From NCBI GenBank assembly GCA_905250075.1, contig CAJNOP010000306.1, positions 167,224 to 231,223 of the forward strand: 64,000 nt of DNA. The letters are read 5' to 3'. Each line of letters begins with the position of its first letter. Position 1 is the stretch's first letter. The position numbers and the translations under genes are program-made. Of the stretch, positions 11,426-23,710 are shown piece after piece. The notes beneath the pieces were generated by a model that was not told the origin of the DNA, did not search any database, and saw only the letters and a list, made by a program, of their open reading frames with translations. This DNA comes from Rotaria sp. Silwood1 (lineage: Eukaryota > Rotifera > Eurotatoria > Philodinida > Philodinidae).

Positions 11426-12515
11426 ATGAAGATTAGTATACTTGTTATAAATATTGTCTTACCAATGTTTGCATCAATTGGTTTATATGTGTATGGTTTA
11501 ATAAGTACACGTTGGAATTATATTGATAAAAATTTAATTGATCAATATAATTTAACAAACAAACAACAAGAAGAATATATGCAATCAAATACTAGTATTC
11601 AATTAGAAAATCATTTTATACGTCATGGTTTTCGTACACATTATGGTTTATTTGGTTATTGTTTAGATTATAAATGGCTTAATTTATTTATATTAAAATC
11701 ACAAATAAATATTGAATCAAATAAAAATTTCTTTTGTCAACAATGTAATCAATCATCATTGATTTGTTCTGAAACAAGATGTTGTGTATGTTTAAAAAAA
11801 AAACCAAAACAAAAACATTTTTGCTTAATTTTCAATTGTTTTTCTTTTTTTAATATAGATGAAAAAATGTGATAATATACCTGATTGTCCATCATATATT
11901 GATGAACAAGAATGTAATCGTCCATATAATCAAACACGTTATTATTGGAAAGAAGGAAATTGTATGTGGCAATCAATATCAATTGATAATCAAGATCTAC
12001 CACGTTATTTATCATCATATTCAACATCACCACGTGATTTTTATTATTATATAAAACGTATACGTCATTATATAATGCTTCTATTATTTATTCTTGCACC
12101 ATTATTAACATTAATGTCATTATTAATATTATTTTGTATAAATTGTATTGATAGATTTTATTCAATACCATTTGCATTTATTAGTTTTTTTTCTTTAATA
12201 TCATTTTTAAGTGGTTCTGGTGGTTTAGGAATATTTTTATATGAATGGATATGTGAACGTTTATATCGACCTGATTTTACATATGAATTAAATCAATATG
12301 AATCATTAATTATTGCATTTAATCCATGGATTATTAATGTTGAACGTTTAGGTTTAGCTTTTTGGATTATAGTTGCTGCTATTGGAATAAATTTATATAT
12401 AACAATACTTAGTTGTTGTTTTTTTTGTGGATTACAATCAGATAAATCAAAATTACGTATACATGTTAAGAATGATAAATATGCTATTATTCATACAAGT
12501 CCATATGATGAATGA
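11426..12515 (+). CDS. Claudin/PMP22-like four-pass membrane protein with LDLa-like module, 338 aa
   Basis: Two exons, 11426-11785 and 11859-12515, joined in phase 0 across a 73-nt intron (GTATGT..TAG). Predicted membrane helices lie at about residues 3-27, 191-217, 223-250 and 283-310. The long first extracellular loop holds GLFGYC, similar to the W-GLW-C region of claudin-type proteins. The same loop has a six-cysteine pattern at residues 107-139 (C107, C114, C119/120, C124, C130, C139) with CDNIPDC and a following IDEQEC. That is the layout of an LDL-receptor class A module, whose Asp/Glu residues bind calcium. A role at the cell surface or in cell contacts is inference. An AG after a T-run lies 15 nt before the ATG. 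The intron splits the module between two cysteines. Confidence 0.75.
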
Positions 12516-14058
12516 ATAATCAAGTTTACAATTGATTGAAACAAAACAACAACAAAAAAAAGCAAAATTAAAATATGTAGATTAGTGTTGATGTTCTTTT
12601 TTTGTTTTTCTTTTAGTGAACTCCTTGTAGGAAAAACTAAAGTGTATTGTATCAAACAGCCATTACCCGGTGATTGATATATATCGTTTGTTTTCTTCTT
12701 TAGGCTGTTGTTTGATCTTATATCTTCTATATCTATTATTTGTTTGTTTAACTATGTTTTCTTTTTGTTTTTGTTCTCATTGAATAGTTCTGTAATACAA
12801 TCTTCAGCTTCTATTATTATTATTATTATTATTGCTAAAGTTTTTATCTCGTTACTGTTTATTTGTATAAATTAATATATTAAAATAAAGAAAATGAATG
12901 TAATGAGAATTTGCATAAACAAATAATTAAGTCAATGTCATTTGAATTATCTTATTAAATTCATTGATCAATTTGCTAGCAAATATTAAACTATATTAGT
13001 TTATCTTTTTCTCTTTTTTTTCTGATGTATAAGTAAATTTATTTGACATCAATTACAAATTAGATCTATCCTAGTTATTCAACTAGAAATTTGTACATTA
13101 ATTGATGAATGTATTCTTTTGAATATGAATGACTATTTACATAATCATCATCATCATCATCAAATTTATTATTCAATGGTTACTATTGCATCATAATATA
13201 CTTGTTAATCAAATTAACAATGACAGAATGAAATTCAAGGAAAAAATCTAATCATGAAAATAATAGAAACTTCAATATAAATATTTAGATTAATTATATT
13301 ATAATGACAAATTAGATATAATATATTTTGTTGTGAACATCTTCATTGTTTTCTAGATGCTTTAAAATTATTAGAAAAAGTAATGTATCAATTATCTTCA
13401 TATGGAATACTATGCACAATAATATTCACAATGAAAACACTTTTCAATGAATCATTATTTACGAATAACAATAATCACATAATTCTGATATTTAAGCCTT
13501 TCCGAAAATAAGTCGTCTGTCGTCAGAAGAATGGAGATTGAGATTCATATACAACATGGTTTTTTTTTATTTGGTTTTCAACACTTCATCTTTAATCTTC
13601 AATGATAATTGAGTACTATAATCAAAAATCTTTTTTAAACGTATAATATATTTCGAATTACTGAGCTTCTATGAATGAATGATATGCGGTTATAAAGAGA
13701 AATACATTGATTTTGAGAGTTTTTGTGTCCTAAATTGGATATTTTAAATAAAAAACTTGAAGTTAAAAAAACCTTACGGTTTTTCCTCATTCATATTATT
13801 TGTTTAGAATAATCAATACTATTAGTTATATATACATATGCTATTTGTATTGCAAAAAGATTGCTATCACATGATTCAAATGATGTGATTTTAGTCAATC
13901 AATAGTGTAATAACAAATATCGTCACTTCTAGAAATATCCCACGCGGAAGAAGCACGCCTGTAGGTGACTGTAAATCATTGTAATACTCAACCATGTAAA
14001 ACAGTGAAATACAGTAGTATACAATAAAAGACAAAATATATCCGGGTTTTCTATTCTT
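12516..14058. other. Non-coding stretch with simple repeats
   Basis: No gene recognised. Contains an ATT trinucleotide run near 12811-12835 and an ATC run near 13146-13163. Confidence 0.5.
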
Positions 14059-14066
14059 CGTCTAAT

Positions 14067-14241
14067 TAGTGGCAGAGCCAGGACTTTGAGCTGAAGGAGG
14101 CTCAGCCCCCTCTGAGAAACCTTTGAGCCCCCTTGGCGAATAAAATACATGCTTTAAAAAATTTTCCTGGGAGAGGCTCAAAGGTTTCTGAGGGAGGCTG
14201 AGCCCCCCCTCCCCTTCTAGCCACCCCTGGCTTCGCCACTA
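14067..14241. mobile_element. hAT-type MITE, 175 bp, with target duplication
   Basis: The ends are TAGTGGCAGAGCCAGG and, on the other strand, TAGTGGCGAAGCCAGG. The flanking 8-mers CGTCTAAT (14059-14066) and CGTTTAAT (14242-14249) differ at one base, which fits the 8-bp duplication of hAT transposons. The interior is also nearly palindromic: GGCTCAGCCCCCTCTGAGAA pairs with the segment around 14172-14208. It is much more GC-rich than its surroundings. No coding capacity. Confidence 0.85.
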
Positions 14242-14249
14242 CGTTTAAT

Positions 14250-17200
14250 ATAGTTTTTGTACTAAACCAGTATTCTTTCAGTGTGTGTGTACTTAAATTT
14301 TTGTAAGATAATTATGTTTTTTGGCCCATAAGCACAGTTACGGTCATAAGTAAAATTGGTATAGACATGAAAGAAAAGTTCATTGTAAAGATGAAAAGTG
14401 GCAATAGATATTCTATTTTCTGGAAAATCTTCAAAGTATGAAATAGAATTCGAAGTCCTAGACATGTCGATATGAATACAATCAGGATTTTTTAATCAGA
14501 AAATCGAAACTTGAATTTTGAAATGTCTTCAATATTGTATTTTCAAGAGAATAGAAATTCATTGTCGGATTTGTTTTAGGCATCTCTAGAATATCTTTCT
14601 CTGTTTTCTATGACTTGTTTTCAATTTTACAATGTAGAGAGCTAATTCTTGAACGTTGATTCAATTTTAGCAAGATAGGTGCTTGTAAATCAATGATCAC
14701 GGCGAGATGAAATGAATGTAATATTATGAACAGTATCGACTTGATTCTAATGCATTTCTATTCATTTAAACTCATCAATTCGCTAGAAGTATAAAGACGA
14801 ATAGAGGTAAAAAGCTCTTGATGAAATGCAACCACATCGAAAGAAAGAAGTGAAAAAATGTATCTTCGATTTTTTGTAGCACTCCTTTTCTTTGGGCTTT
14901 CTTTGCTTTTCACTGTGAGAAATTTTGAGAAGTAAGATCCCAGGTAAATCTGAAAGGTGCTTGCAGACCAGAGCACGCCAAAATTATTAACGAATGAGCG
15001 TAGGTATGGTGTACATATGGACGGCAAGGACGATACAATCGTAGTAAACGTTCTAGAGTAGTATATTGGTTTCGCCGTAGCATGACGCTGAATCTTTCTA
15101 TTAAGACTATAGCCGCTTGATGGGTTGCGAAGTAGGATTCAAATCTTTCTTACACATCATAGTCGAAAAAGAGTTAACATACAAAAACTTTGTTCTACTT
15201 TCATTAAACGCATAGCATAACAATCGTAACAAAGGCTATAAGTGTCTGCAAAAAGTAAATTTATCTGAGTGGCCGATGCATATATTATACGGAAAATATG
15301 TCAAAAATTCTTATCGTTTGCCATAACTATTAAATTTATATTGTCTATCATAAACAAAAACAAAAATTGAGTTCATACTTTCTGGTCATTCAGTGTTGCT
15401 CAACCGAAAAATCTGTAAAGCAAAAACATTATTTTGACTTGAACATAAACAATAATTTATCGTCAATTAAACGCATTACTTAGCCTATACGTTCTCATCT
15501 TGAAGTCCTTCTTTAATGCTATTCAAGTAATCAATATAAGGATAGATTATAAAATAATTTTGATTCTTACAGTTCATTTATAATCTAATACTACGAGTTA
15601 AACATTAAATTATATTTCGGCTCAAACGATATCATCGAAGCCGATAAGTGGACTTCTAAGTATGGTAAATGTTTTGTTGCATATAATATATATTAGTTTT
15701 TTTAAATGTCATAGTATATAGAATGTGAGTGAATTCGAAAGAAAAAATAAAAATATGTCCACACCCTCAACAACAGCGACAGTTACTGCCACAATCCATA
15801 ACAACACCCTTATCAACATTGTTGTCTACGTTAGTGAATTCATTCAAGCTGTATATGAAGCCGAATTTAACTTTGTTATAATTTTTTTGCAGCGATGCTT
15901 TTTTTTATTTTTATCTGCTTGGTTTATCTATTGGTTTATTATGATGCCGTTTATATAATGCATCGTCAGTTGCAGAGAACTTGATTGGGTTTATAAAGCT
16001 ATCGTACGTGTCCACGTTATTGCGTCTAAAACATAACCAAGCAACAAATAGCAGATTCTTTACTGATCTTGAAGCCTATTAGAAATTCTCTTCAAGTTTA
16101 GAGAAAAATTCCTAAGTGTTCAAGTTTATTGTTTCTCATGAGAGTCCCTTACGATATTTTGGCATCAGTGTTATTACATCTAGAAAGTTCCACTTTGAAA
16201 TGGAATCAGTAAAAAATTTTCTATTGTGTGTTTATTGATAGCATGATGAACAAGTTATTTACCAGAGAATAAGTAACTCGCTAAATTTATGTGTTCGTAA
16301 TACGTTCGTCAAAATAAATAATATCGAATCCTATTTGTCATTGTTCCGTCAAAATGTCAAAAAAACTACGTTAGAGAGGAGTACTTCATAACTTAAAAGT
16401 CTCATATATCATTTTATTCTCACAGGATTTTTTCGTAACTGGAAAAACTCAGTAGGAGATGCTTGACTCTGGCCATCGATGACGCACCAGCTAAAAATAA
16501 ATTGTTAAAATTATGAGACATCAGATTGCTTAATATTTGAATTATGCTTATGTTTGATCGAAGTATCTGTCATATTGAATAAATTTCATGAGGTCTTACT
16601 ATTTAATTCTTTGTCATAAAGCAACGTAGTTCAAAATGATTATTCATGATTTTATAGTTGACTCACAATCGAGATGGGTAACTTTCTAGAACTAATGTAT
16701 ATTTTACATAGATTTCATCCAAAAATAAGTTGAATTTTCATCGGCAAGTTACAGAGAATTTCTCAAACAATACAACATTAGTCAATGGTATATTAAAACC
16801 TTATCTCTGATATGATCAACAATTGATCAATGAAAATATAAATTTCTATTTTTTTTTCATCTGCTCTGGCGGTGCTTCTCTAATCAACATCTATAGGAAA
16901 TCTAATTTTTATGCTATCTTCATAGTTGTTTATAAAGAAATCAAGACAAATGGCATCGATTTCAAGTGTTAGTGGATGAAAAAAACGTCGTCTTTGTACA
17001 AAGAGCATTCAAAACTTGAGATAGAGCATTAGATGGCATTGGCACTGTTCGAAAAACATAATGTGAACATGAAAAACACGGTGTCGTGATGATGATTGAT
17101 TGGAAAAATATGAAAATGTTGTTGCTTGTTTTTTAACAACAGAATAACTTTCTATCATATTTTGATTTCAAGATATTCAACAATATATAAAAATAACTTA

Positions 17201-17472
17201 CATGATATAAGTAAATTAACTTTAAAAAAAACTCATGGAATACACTGGCCGTTGTAAAAATTGTAAATAAATGTTTGAATGGAAAATATATTTTAGAAAA
17301 TACAGCGTATTAAAATAAAAAATATTGTTGAATTTTATTTAGTTTTTGATTAAACATTGAAGGTTTCGTGTTTTTTTCTTTTAACTGTAAATATTTTGAA
17401 GAGGATATCATTTGTGCTTATTATAACTAGTACATATGCCATATTTTCTCGTCTTTATTATTTTGATGCATC
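14250..17472. other. Gene-poor stretch with dispersed repeat copy 2
   Basis: No gene that I can support. 14578-14930 resembles 1836-2620. An ORF at 15725-15958 (77 aa, one hydrophobic end) has unusual C-rich codons and no recognisable family. Confidence 0.5.
14578..14930. repeat. Diverged dispersed repeat, copy 2
   Basis: Aligns in order with blocks in 1836-2620, for example AGTATAAAGACGAATAGAGG here against AGTATAAAGACAAACACAGG there. Type unknown. Confidence 0.45.
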
Positions 17473-17978
17473 TTGGTATTCAGTAATTATTCAATGGTAT
17501 CATTAACAACGATCAGATCATCATCATTATCCATTATCAGTGATGAAATTCAAGTTGCATATGAAGTGAAAAATTATTTTGTTATTAGTACAGATAATCA
17601 TGTGCCAATTGATGTTCACGATTCAAAAGGCATTATAGCTAATGAAACTTATAGAAAACCTATTTGAAAATTTAAATTAAATAAATGATTAAGAATCGTT
17701 TTTGTAGTTATATCATCTAGTTGAACAATACCTTGCTGAAGAATTAGAGGCATGATTAATTCCATCCATTTAGACATTGTTACAAACATATCTAATGATA
17801 ATAAGAGTGATGAAAGAGTGAAATCATTTTTTTGAACGTAATATATGATGAAAATAATTATTAATTAATAAATAAATAGACTGATGTAATACTTCATTAA
17901 TTATAAATCAGCTGATATCAATGTCACAGAAGTATTATTACCAAATATCCATCGATTTAAATTTTGACTACTTTCTAT

Positions 17979-18256
17979 TTAAACATTTCGAGATGGAATA
18001 TTTTGAAATAAAACATGTCCATTCTTATCTGTTATTTCAGTTATTTGTGTTGTATAGTCTTCCATTAATTGAGGATCTACAGGAATTCGTTTAACTAATC
18101 GTATTTTAAATCTATTAGAACAAATACATCAAACGGTACATTACCAGGAATAATAAAAATATTGCATTAAATTGAATAGAATAGTCAGAAGACAAGATTA
18201 ATTTTCATAATTAGAAGAATAATTACAATCATACTAGACCATACGAACTTAGACAT
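17979..18256 (-). pseudogene. Decayed secreted-protein gene fragment
   Basis: The minus strand opens with a signal-peptide-like MSKFVWSSMIVIILLIMK, which soon hits a stop. Further on, frames shifted against each other give IIPGNVPFDVFVLIDLKYD, and then VKRIPVDPQLMEDYTTQITE followed by KNGHVLFQNIP before a TAA at 17979-17981. Codon use is gene-like. More fragments may lie down to about 17690 (WMELIMPLILQQGIVQLDD). No family recognised; the breaks argue for a dead gene. Confidence 0.35.
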
Positions 18257-18582
18257 TGTCTTTTTTTCTCGTTTTAATAAAATATACTTCATACAAAGTT
18301 TTTTCTTTTGCTTTTTATAAATAAAATTATACTTGCAAATTTTACTTTACATAAATGAATTTCAATCAGTTTTATTTTTTTTGTCCATAAGTAAAAAAAA
18401 CTACATTATTCATGTTGAAATTATTTGAAAATAAACGATGTAAAAAATAAAATTTAATCGGGAATGATGGCAAAAAAAATAATAAGAACTGATGCGACGA
18501 AAAGTAAATAAGAGTTCACTCTTTTAATCTATATCTCAAAGAGAAAGAAAATCAATTCACACAACGATTTATTATAATCTAT

Positions 18583-20704
18583 TTATGATCCAAATGCAAT
18601 ACCAGCACTAACATACACATGAAAGATTTTTTCAATAGCATTTACATATGCTGCTGTACGAATATCAAGTCCAAGATCATAACGCATGGCTGTTCGCATA
18701 ATAGCTTTTGCAGATTTTTCCATTGTTTGTTCAAGACCAGAATGTACGATATCTTTTTCAGATGCACCAGCCATACGTTTAAAAAATTCATCACTTGGTA
18801 ACTAAGATAATATATATTTCTTTTTAAATAGTTTTTCGAAAAAAAAAATAAAATAAAATAAAACTTTCTACTTACAATTGGAATTTTGCCACCCTAAGAA
18901 AAAAAAAAATTTTAGATGAGTAAAAAAGAAAACAAATTGATTTTTTACCATACGACCAAATTTAGCTTCTAATGAACTTTGTACGGATTCTATATAGAGA
19001 ATAAAACAAAAACGTTTGAAACAAAATTCTTTTTGAAAAATATACCTAGTAAAGAATAATTAGTATCTCGTTGATATTTAAAGGTTAATCGACCATAACT
19101 GACATGACTTAAATTTTTTAACCATTCAAAATAAGAAACTGTGACACCACCAGCATTGATATATAAATCTATAGAAATTATTGATAAAACTTTTCTGTGT
19201 TTAAATTATTTTTTTCTTTACTATACCTGGAAGAACAAGTACATTATTCTTCAATAAAATGGCATCAGCTTCTGGCGTTGTTGGACCATTAGCACCCTAC
19301 AAAAGAAAAAAAAAATTATTTAATAATAATAAAACAAAATATTTTACTTCAGCAATAATTCGAGCTTTTATACGATGTGCATTTTCACTTGTAATTTGTC
19401 GTTCATTTGCCGCTGGTATAAGAATATCACATGGTTCACAAAGTAATTCTTCTTTTGGTTCTTTATCATAGGGCTGAGCACCTGGAAAACCTTTAATTGT
19501 GCCTCTTTCGAATTTATATTCTTCTAAGGCTTTTGGATCAATTCCATCTGGATTAACAATAGCACAATCCCATTCAAGTATACCAATACATTTGGCACCG
19601 TGTCGAGTTAAATAACGCATTGAATGATAACCGACATTACCAACGCCCTTGAAAGAAAAGGAAAAGTTAAGAATTCAATTAAATTTGCTCATTAATTTTT
19701 TTTTTTCTTATAATTACTTGAAGAATAAATGTTTTACCGGCAAGACCAGGTAAAAGACCAACCATTCCCCTGAATAACAAATTAAATTTTTATAATTAAT
19801 TTGAAAAAAGAAACAATTTTTTTTTCCTTCGCACGTACATAAATGACGCTTCATTAACAAAATTATCTATACCATGATATAAACCACGACCCGTAGCTGA
19901 TGTTCGTCCATGAATACCACCAGTAAGAATAGGTTTACCTGTAACACAACCATTTGCATGAATATCTTCCCAACCAACAGTTGATGCATATGTATCAGCA
20001 ATCCAAGCCATTTCACGTTCACCAGTACCCATATCTGGTGCTGGAACATCAATACCAGGCCCAATAAAACCTTTTTTAGCTAATTCAACTGTTAATCTTC
20101 GAGTAATACGTTCTAATTCTGTTTCAGACCAATCTATCAAATACAACAACAACAACAAAAGAAGGTTTACTTTCAAAAAGAAGATTAAAAGAATTTTCTG
20201 TTTACCTTTTGGATTAATTTTTACACCAGCTTTTCCACCACCAAATGGTACATCAACACAAGCACATTTATATGTCATTAAAGCAGCTAATGCTTTAACT
20301 TCATCCAAATTGACATCCATAGAAAAACGAATACCACCTTTACATGGTGTACGATGTTGTGAATGTTGTGCACGATAGGCTTCAATCATTTGTAATTCTC
20401 CATTATCTCTTCGTATAGGAAATCGAATTTCCAAAACATGATTACATGGTTTAATAATTTTTAATATTCCTCGTACTTTTTTATGTTTTGTATCATCACT
20501 TAATTTTGATCTTTGCATATCAGCAACTAATTTATCTTCAAGAATTTTTGCAGCACGATCATAAAATAATTCAACTTGACGATAAAAACCAACATTTGCT
20601 GGTCCTTGATGTTGATGTGTTGATGCATGAGATGAAAAACGTATAATTGAATATGTTGATACTTGTTGTAATGTTTTATTATGACGTGAACTTATTTTTA
20701 ACAT
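18583..20704 (-). CDS. GDH: Glutamate dehydrogenase, mitochondrial, tandem copy A, 538 aa
   Basis: Nine exons: 20704-20206, 20133-19839, 19769-19718, 19647-19348, 19296-19227, 19168-19046, 18989-18949, 18893-18876, 18801-18583 (1617 nt). The enzyme interconverts glutamate and 2-oxoglutarate plus ammonia with NAD(P)(H) in the mitochondrial matrix. Conserved features are PCKGGIRFS and [18 protein letters not shown] around the substrate lysines, [11 protein letters not shown], the Rossmann-fold [10 protein letters not shown], and [16 protein letters not shown] near the C-terminus. The Arg/Ser-rich N-terminus looks like a mitochondrial presequence. I start at the ATG at 20704, because the upstream ATG (20737) is separated from it by a TTTTTAG acceptor-like site. 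It lies 208 bp downstream of copy B on the same strand. Exon 2 with its upstream intron is nearly identical to copy B, while the rest differs. The 18-nt exon 8 is notably small. Confidence 0.93.
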
Positions 20705-20912
20705 TTTTTTTTTCAATCTAAAAATACGTTCATTCAAAAAATGGATCGGTCAAATTTTTGTTCATTAAAATAAACTTGGATAACTAAAAAGTATACAACA
20801 AAGAAACTATTTGTTTTGTTTAACTGTTATTACTTCACAAAAAAAAATACTGAACACTTTTTGTTTTTTTCATGTCGATGTATATCTGATTGTCACTCAT
20901 ACTTATTCACAA

Positions 20913-22969
20913 TTAAACACCAAATGTCATACCAGCAGCTGAATAGACATTATAAATTTTTTCCAATGATGTGACATATGCAGCTGTACGTAAATCTAAA
21001 CCTAATTTATAAGCCTGAGCTGTTTGCATAATAGCACGTGCAGATTTTTCCATAGTTTGTTCAAGACCAGAATGTACGATATCTTTTTCGGATGCACCAG
21101 CCATACGTTTAAAAAATTTTTCACTTGGAATCTATTATAGAACTTGTTGCTGTTTTTAAAAAAAAATCATATTCATTACTTACAATTGGAATTTTTCCTC
21201 CCATTTTACCAAATTTAGCTTCTAATGAAGTTTGAACACTTTCTACATTCACAAACAAAATTATTTATTTACGAAAATATTATGAAAATAAACAGCTCTA
21301 CCAAGAAGTGAATAATTTGTATCTCGTTGATATTTAAATGTCAATCGACCATATGATGTATGTTGAAGATTCTTAAGCCATTCAAAATATGATACTGTGA
21401 CACCACCAGCATTCTTTATGATAATTAATATTAATATATAAATTTTTTTTTGTTCTATAAAAATAAATACTTACAATATACATATCGGGAATAACTAAAA
21501 CATTGTTTTTAAGAAGAATTTGATCTGCTCCTGGTGTTGTTGGTCCATTAGCACCTTCAGCAATGATCTAAATAACAAAACTTATTTTCTGAAATAAAGA
21601 AAATAATATTAAAACTAACTTTAGCTTTAATTCGTCCAGCATTCTTTTCTGTTATTTGTTGTTCACTTGCAGCTGGTATAAGAATATCACATGGTTCACA
21701 AAGTAATTCTTCTTTTGGTTCTTTATCATAAGGTTTTGCACCAGGAAATCCAACAATAGTTCCCTTTTGAAATTTATATTCATCTAATGCTAATGCATCA
21801 ATACCATTTGGATTAACGATAGCTCCATCCCATTCAAGTACACCAATACATTTTGCACCATATCGTGATAAATAACGCATTGAATGAAAACCAACGTTAC
21901 CGGCACCCTAAAAAAAAACAGTCAAAATTCCAATTAAATTTGCTACATTCATTTTTTTTTCTTGTAATTACTTGAACAATAAATGTTTTTCCATTTAAAC
22001 CAGTTGTTAAACCAATTTGATCCATATAAAATTTTTCATTTAGAAAATTATTCACACCATGATATAAACCACGACCCGTAGCTGATGTTCGTCCATGAAT
22101 GCCACCTTGTAATATAGGTTTACCAGTAATACATGCATATGCATTTAAATCTTCCCAACCAACAGTTGATGCATATGTATCAGCAATCCAAGCCATTTCA
22201 CGTTCACCAGTACCCATATCTGGTGCTGGAACATCAATACCAGGTCCAATAAAACCTTTTTTAGCTAATTCAACTGTTAATCTTCGAGTAATACGTTCTA
22301 ATTCTGTTTCAGACCAATCTATCAAATACAACAACAACAACAAAAGAAGGTTTACTTTCAAAAAGAAGATTAAAAGAATTTTCTGTTTACCTTTTGGATT
22401 AATTTTTACACCGGCTTTAGCTCCACCAAATGGAACATTAACACAAGCACATTTAAATGTCATTAAAGCAGCTAATGCTTTAACTTCATCTAAATTGACA
22501 TCCATAGAAAAACGAATACCACCTTTACATGGTGTTCGATGTAACGAATGTTGTGCACGCCATGCTTCAATTAATTCCCATTCACCATTATCACGTCGAA
22601 CAGGAAATGTCATAGCCAAAACATAATTAGGTGGTTTCATCACTGTTAATATTCCTCGTACTTTAATACGTTTTTGTTGTTCACTTAATTTCGTTTTGTG
22701 CATATCAGCAACTAATTTATCTTCAAGAAGTTTTGCAGCACGATCATAAAATTTTTCTACCATAGTATAAAAACCAGTTCTATTGAAGAAAAAATTTTGT
22801 GTTCAGAACAAAAAGTAAAAGTATAAAATTTCAAACAAACAAAGTACCCTTCTTCTTCTGATGGACTTTCACTATTCAAATTACGTACAACACGATACAT
22901 AGGACTGATTCCAACATTTAGTTTTAATGATCCCGTGTGATTGCACACGGCACGTGATAGGATCGACAT
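20913..22969 (-). CDS. GDH: Glutamate dehydrogenase, mitochondrial, tandem copy B, 542 aa
   Basis: Eight exons: 22969-22848, 22779-22391, 22318-21972, 21907-21620, 21567-21475, 21413-21302, 21242-21184, 21131-20913 (1629 nt). Same enzyme as copy A, with [26 protein letters not shown] and [15 protein letters not shown]. Compared with copy A it has an extra N-terminal intron. It lacks the introns at copy A's EASFM/GM and FGRM/GGK positions, and two introns are displaced by 11-12 nt (before rather than after IIAE, and after rather than before DMYI). The first exon gives a basic, Ser/Asn-containing head that fits an import signal. An acceptor-like CATTTCCAG lies 2 nt before the ATG. It is the upstream member of the pair. 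Confidence 0.92.
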
Positions 22970-23710
22970 ATCTGGAAATGCAAAAACAATAAGAAAAAAA
23001 GATCGATGTTTGTATCTTTCAACAAGATCTTATTTTGTCCTCGGTTGCTTTTTGTTTTTTCAGCAATTTCATCTTTCTTTTCTTACCTCAATAATGCAAA
23101 TGACTGTGGTAAAAGAAAATCATGCTTTATAAACACACCTCGATGTTTTTTTGCTACGATTGTACAAAGAGAAGAGAGAGAGAAAGTACAAGCAAACAAA
23201 AAGAAACATCACCAACCAATGCCAATCAATTTTTTTCTCCCGCGAAGAATAATATAGAGCAGCAAACGAATGTTCTTTGCTCACACCATATTGCTGATTG
23301 CTTCCAGAAGAAAGGGAGTCCTGTGTCAATGGTTTCTTTTTTTTCTCTCCCTCCTTCACTCCCTTTTTCTCTAGCTCTCTTCCTTCAAGTCTTTTTGTCG
23401 GAAGAAGAAAAACAAACTAGAGTGACGTCAGAAATAAAAATACAAGGGGGTAAACCCCTATGAATATTGATCGTATGATAACCTGCTTGTTCATTAGATC
23501 ATATAAATTATGATTTAGACATTTTGTCTTTTGTTATCTTGATTAACAAAACGCTGCCACATATAATGTATTAAAGAATGAAAAAAAAAAAGAAAATGCA
23601 TAACAAAGAACACAAAAGACAAAAAAAGAAACTATTGACTATGAAAAAAAACTAATTCAACGTTTTTGTTTTTCTTGTGTTTACACAGAAAAATCACTTC
23701 TTTTTTTAGT
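22970..23710. other. Intergenic region between GDH-B and Lon
   Basis: About 740 bp with purine-rich runs (near 23170) and pyrimidine-rich runs (near 23335-23400). It must hold the GDH-B promoter and the Lon 3' end. No ORF supported. Confidence 0.5.
22972..22985 (-). promoter_or_regulatory. Acceptor-like site 2 nt before GDH-B start
   Basis: On the minus strand TTTTTGCATTTCCAG is followed by AT and then the ATG. It could be a spliced-leader acceptor or the end of a 5' UTR intron. Confidence 0.4.

Noticed and set aside
15725..15958. 77-codon ORF with a hydrophobic C-terminus
   Set aside because: Codon use unlike neighbouring genes, no family, no splice partners; kept only as a note.
17473..17667. 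64-codon plus-strand ORF with DEIQVAYEVKNYFV
   Set aside because: Gene-like codons, but no splice partner or family; may be part of the decayed region at 17.4-18.3 kb.
20134..20205. Apparent in-frame insert [18 protein letters not shown] in GDH copies
   Set aside because: It is a 72-nt GT-AG intron without a stop; removing it restores the conserved PKG/DWSETE junction.
22099..22626. 175-codon open frame antisense to GDH-B
   Set aside because: Shadow of the GDH coding strand that also reads through its intron.
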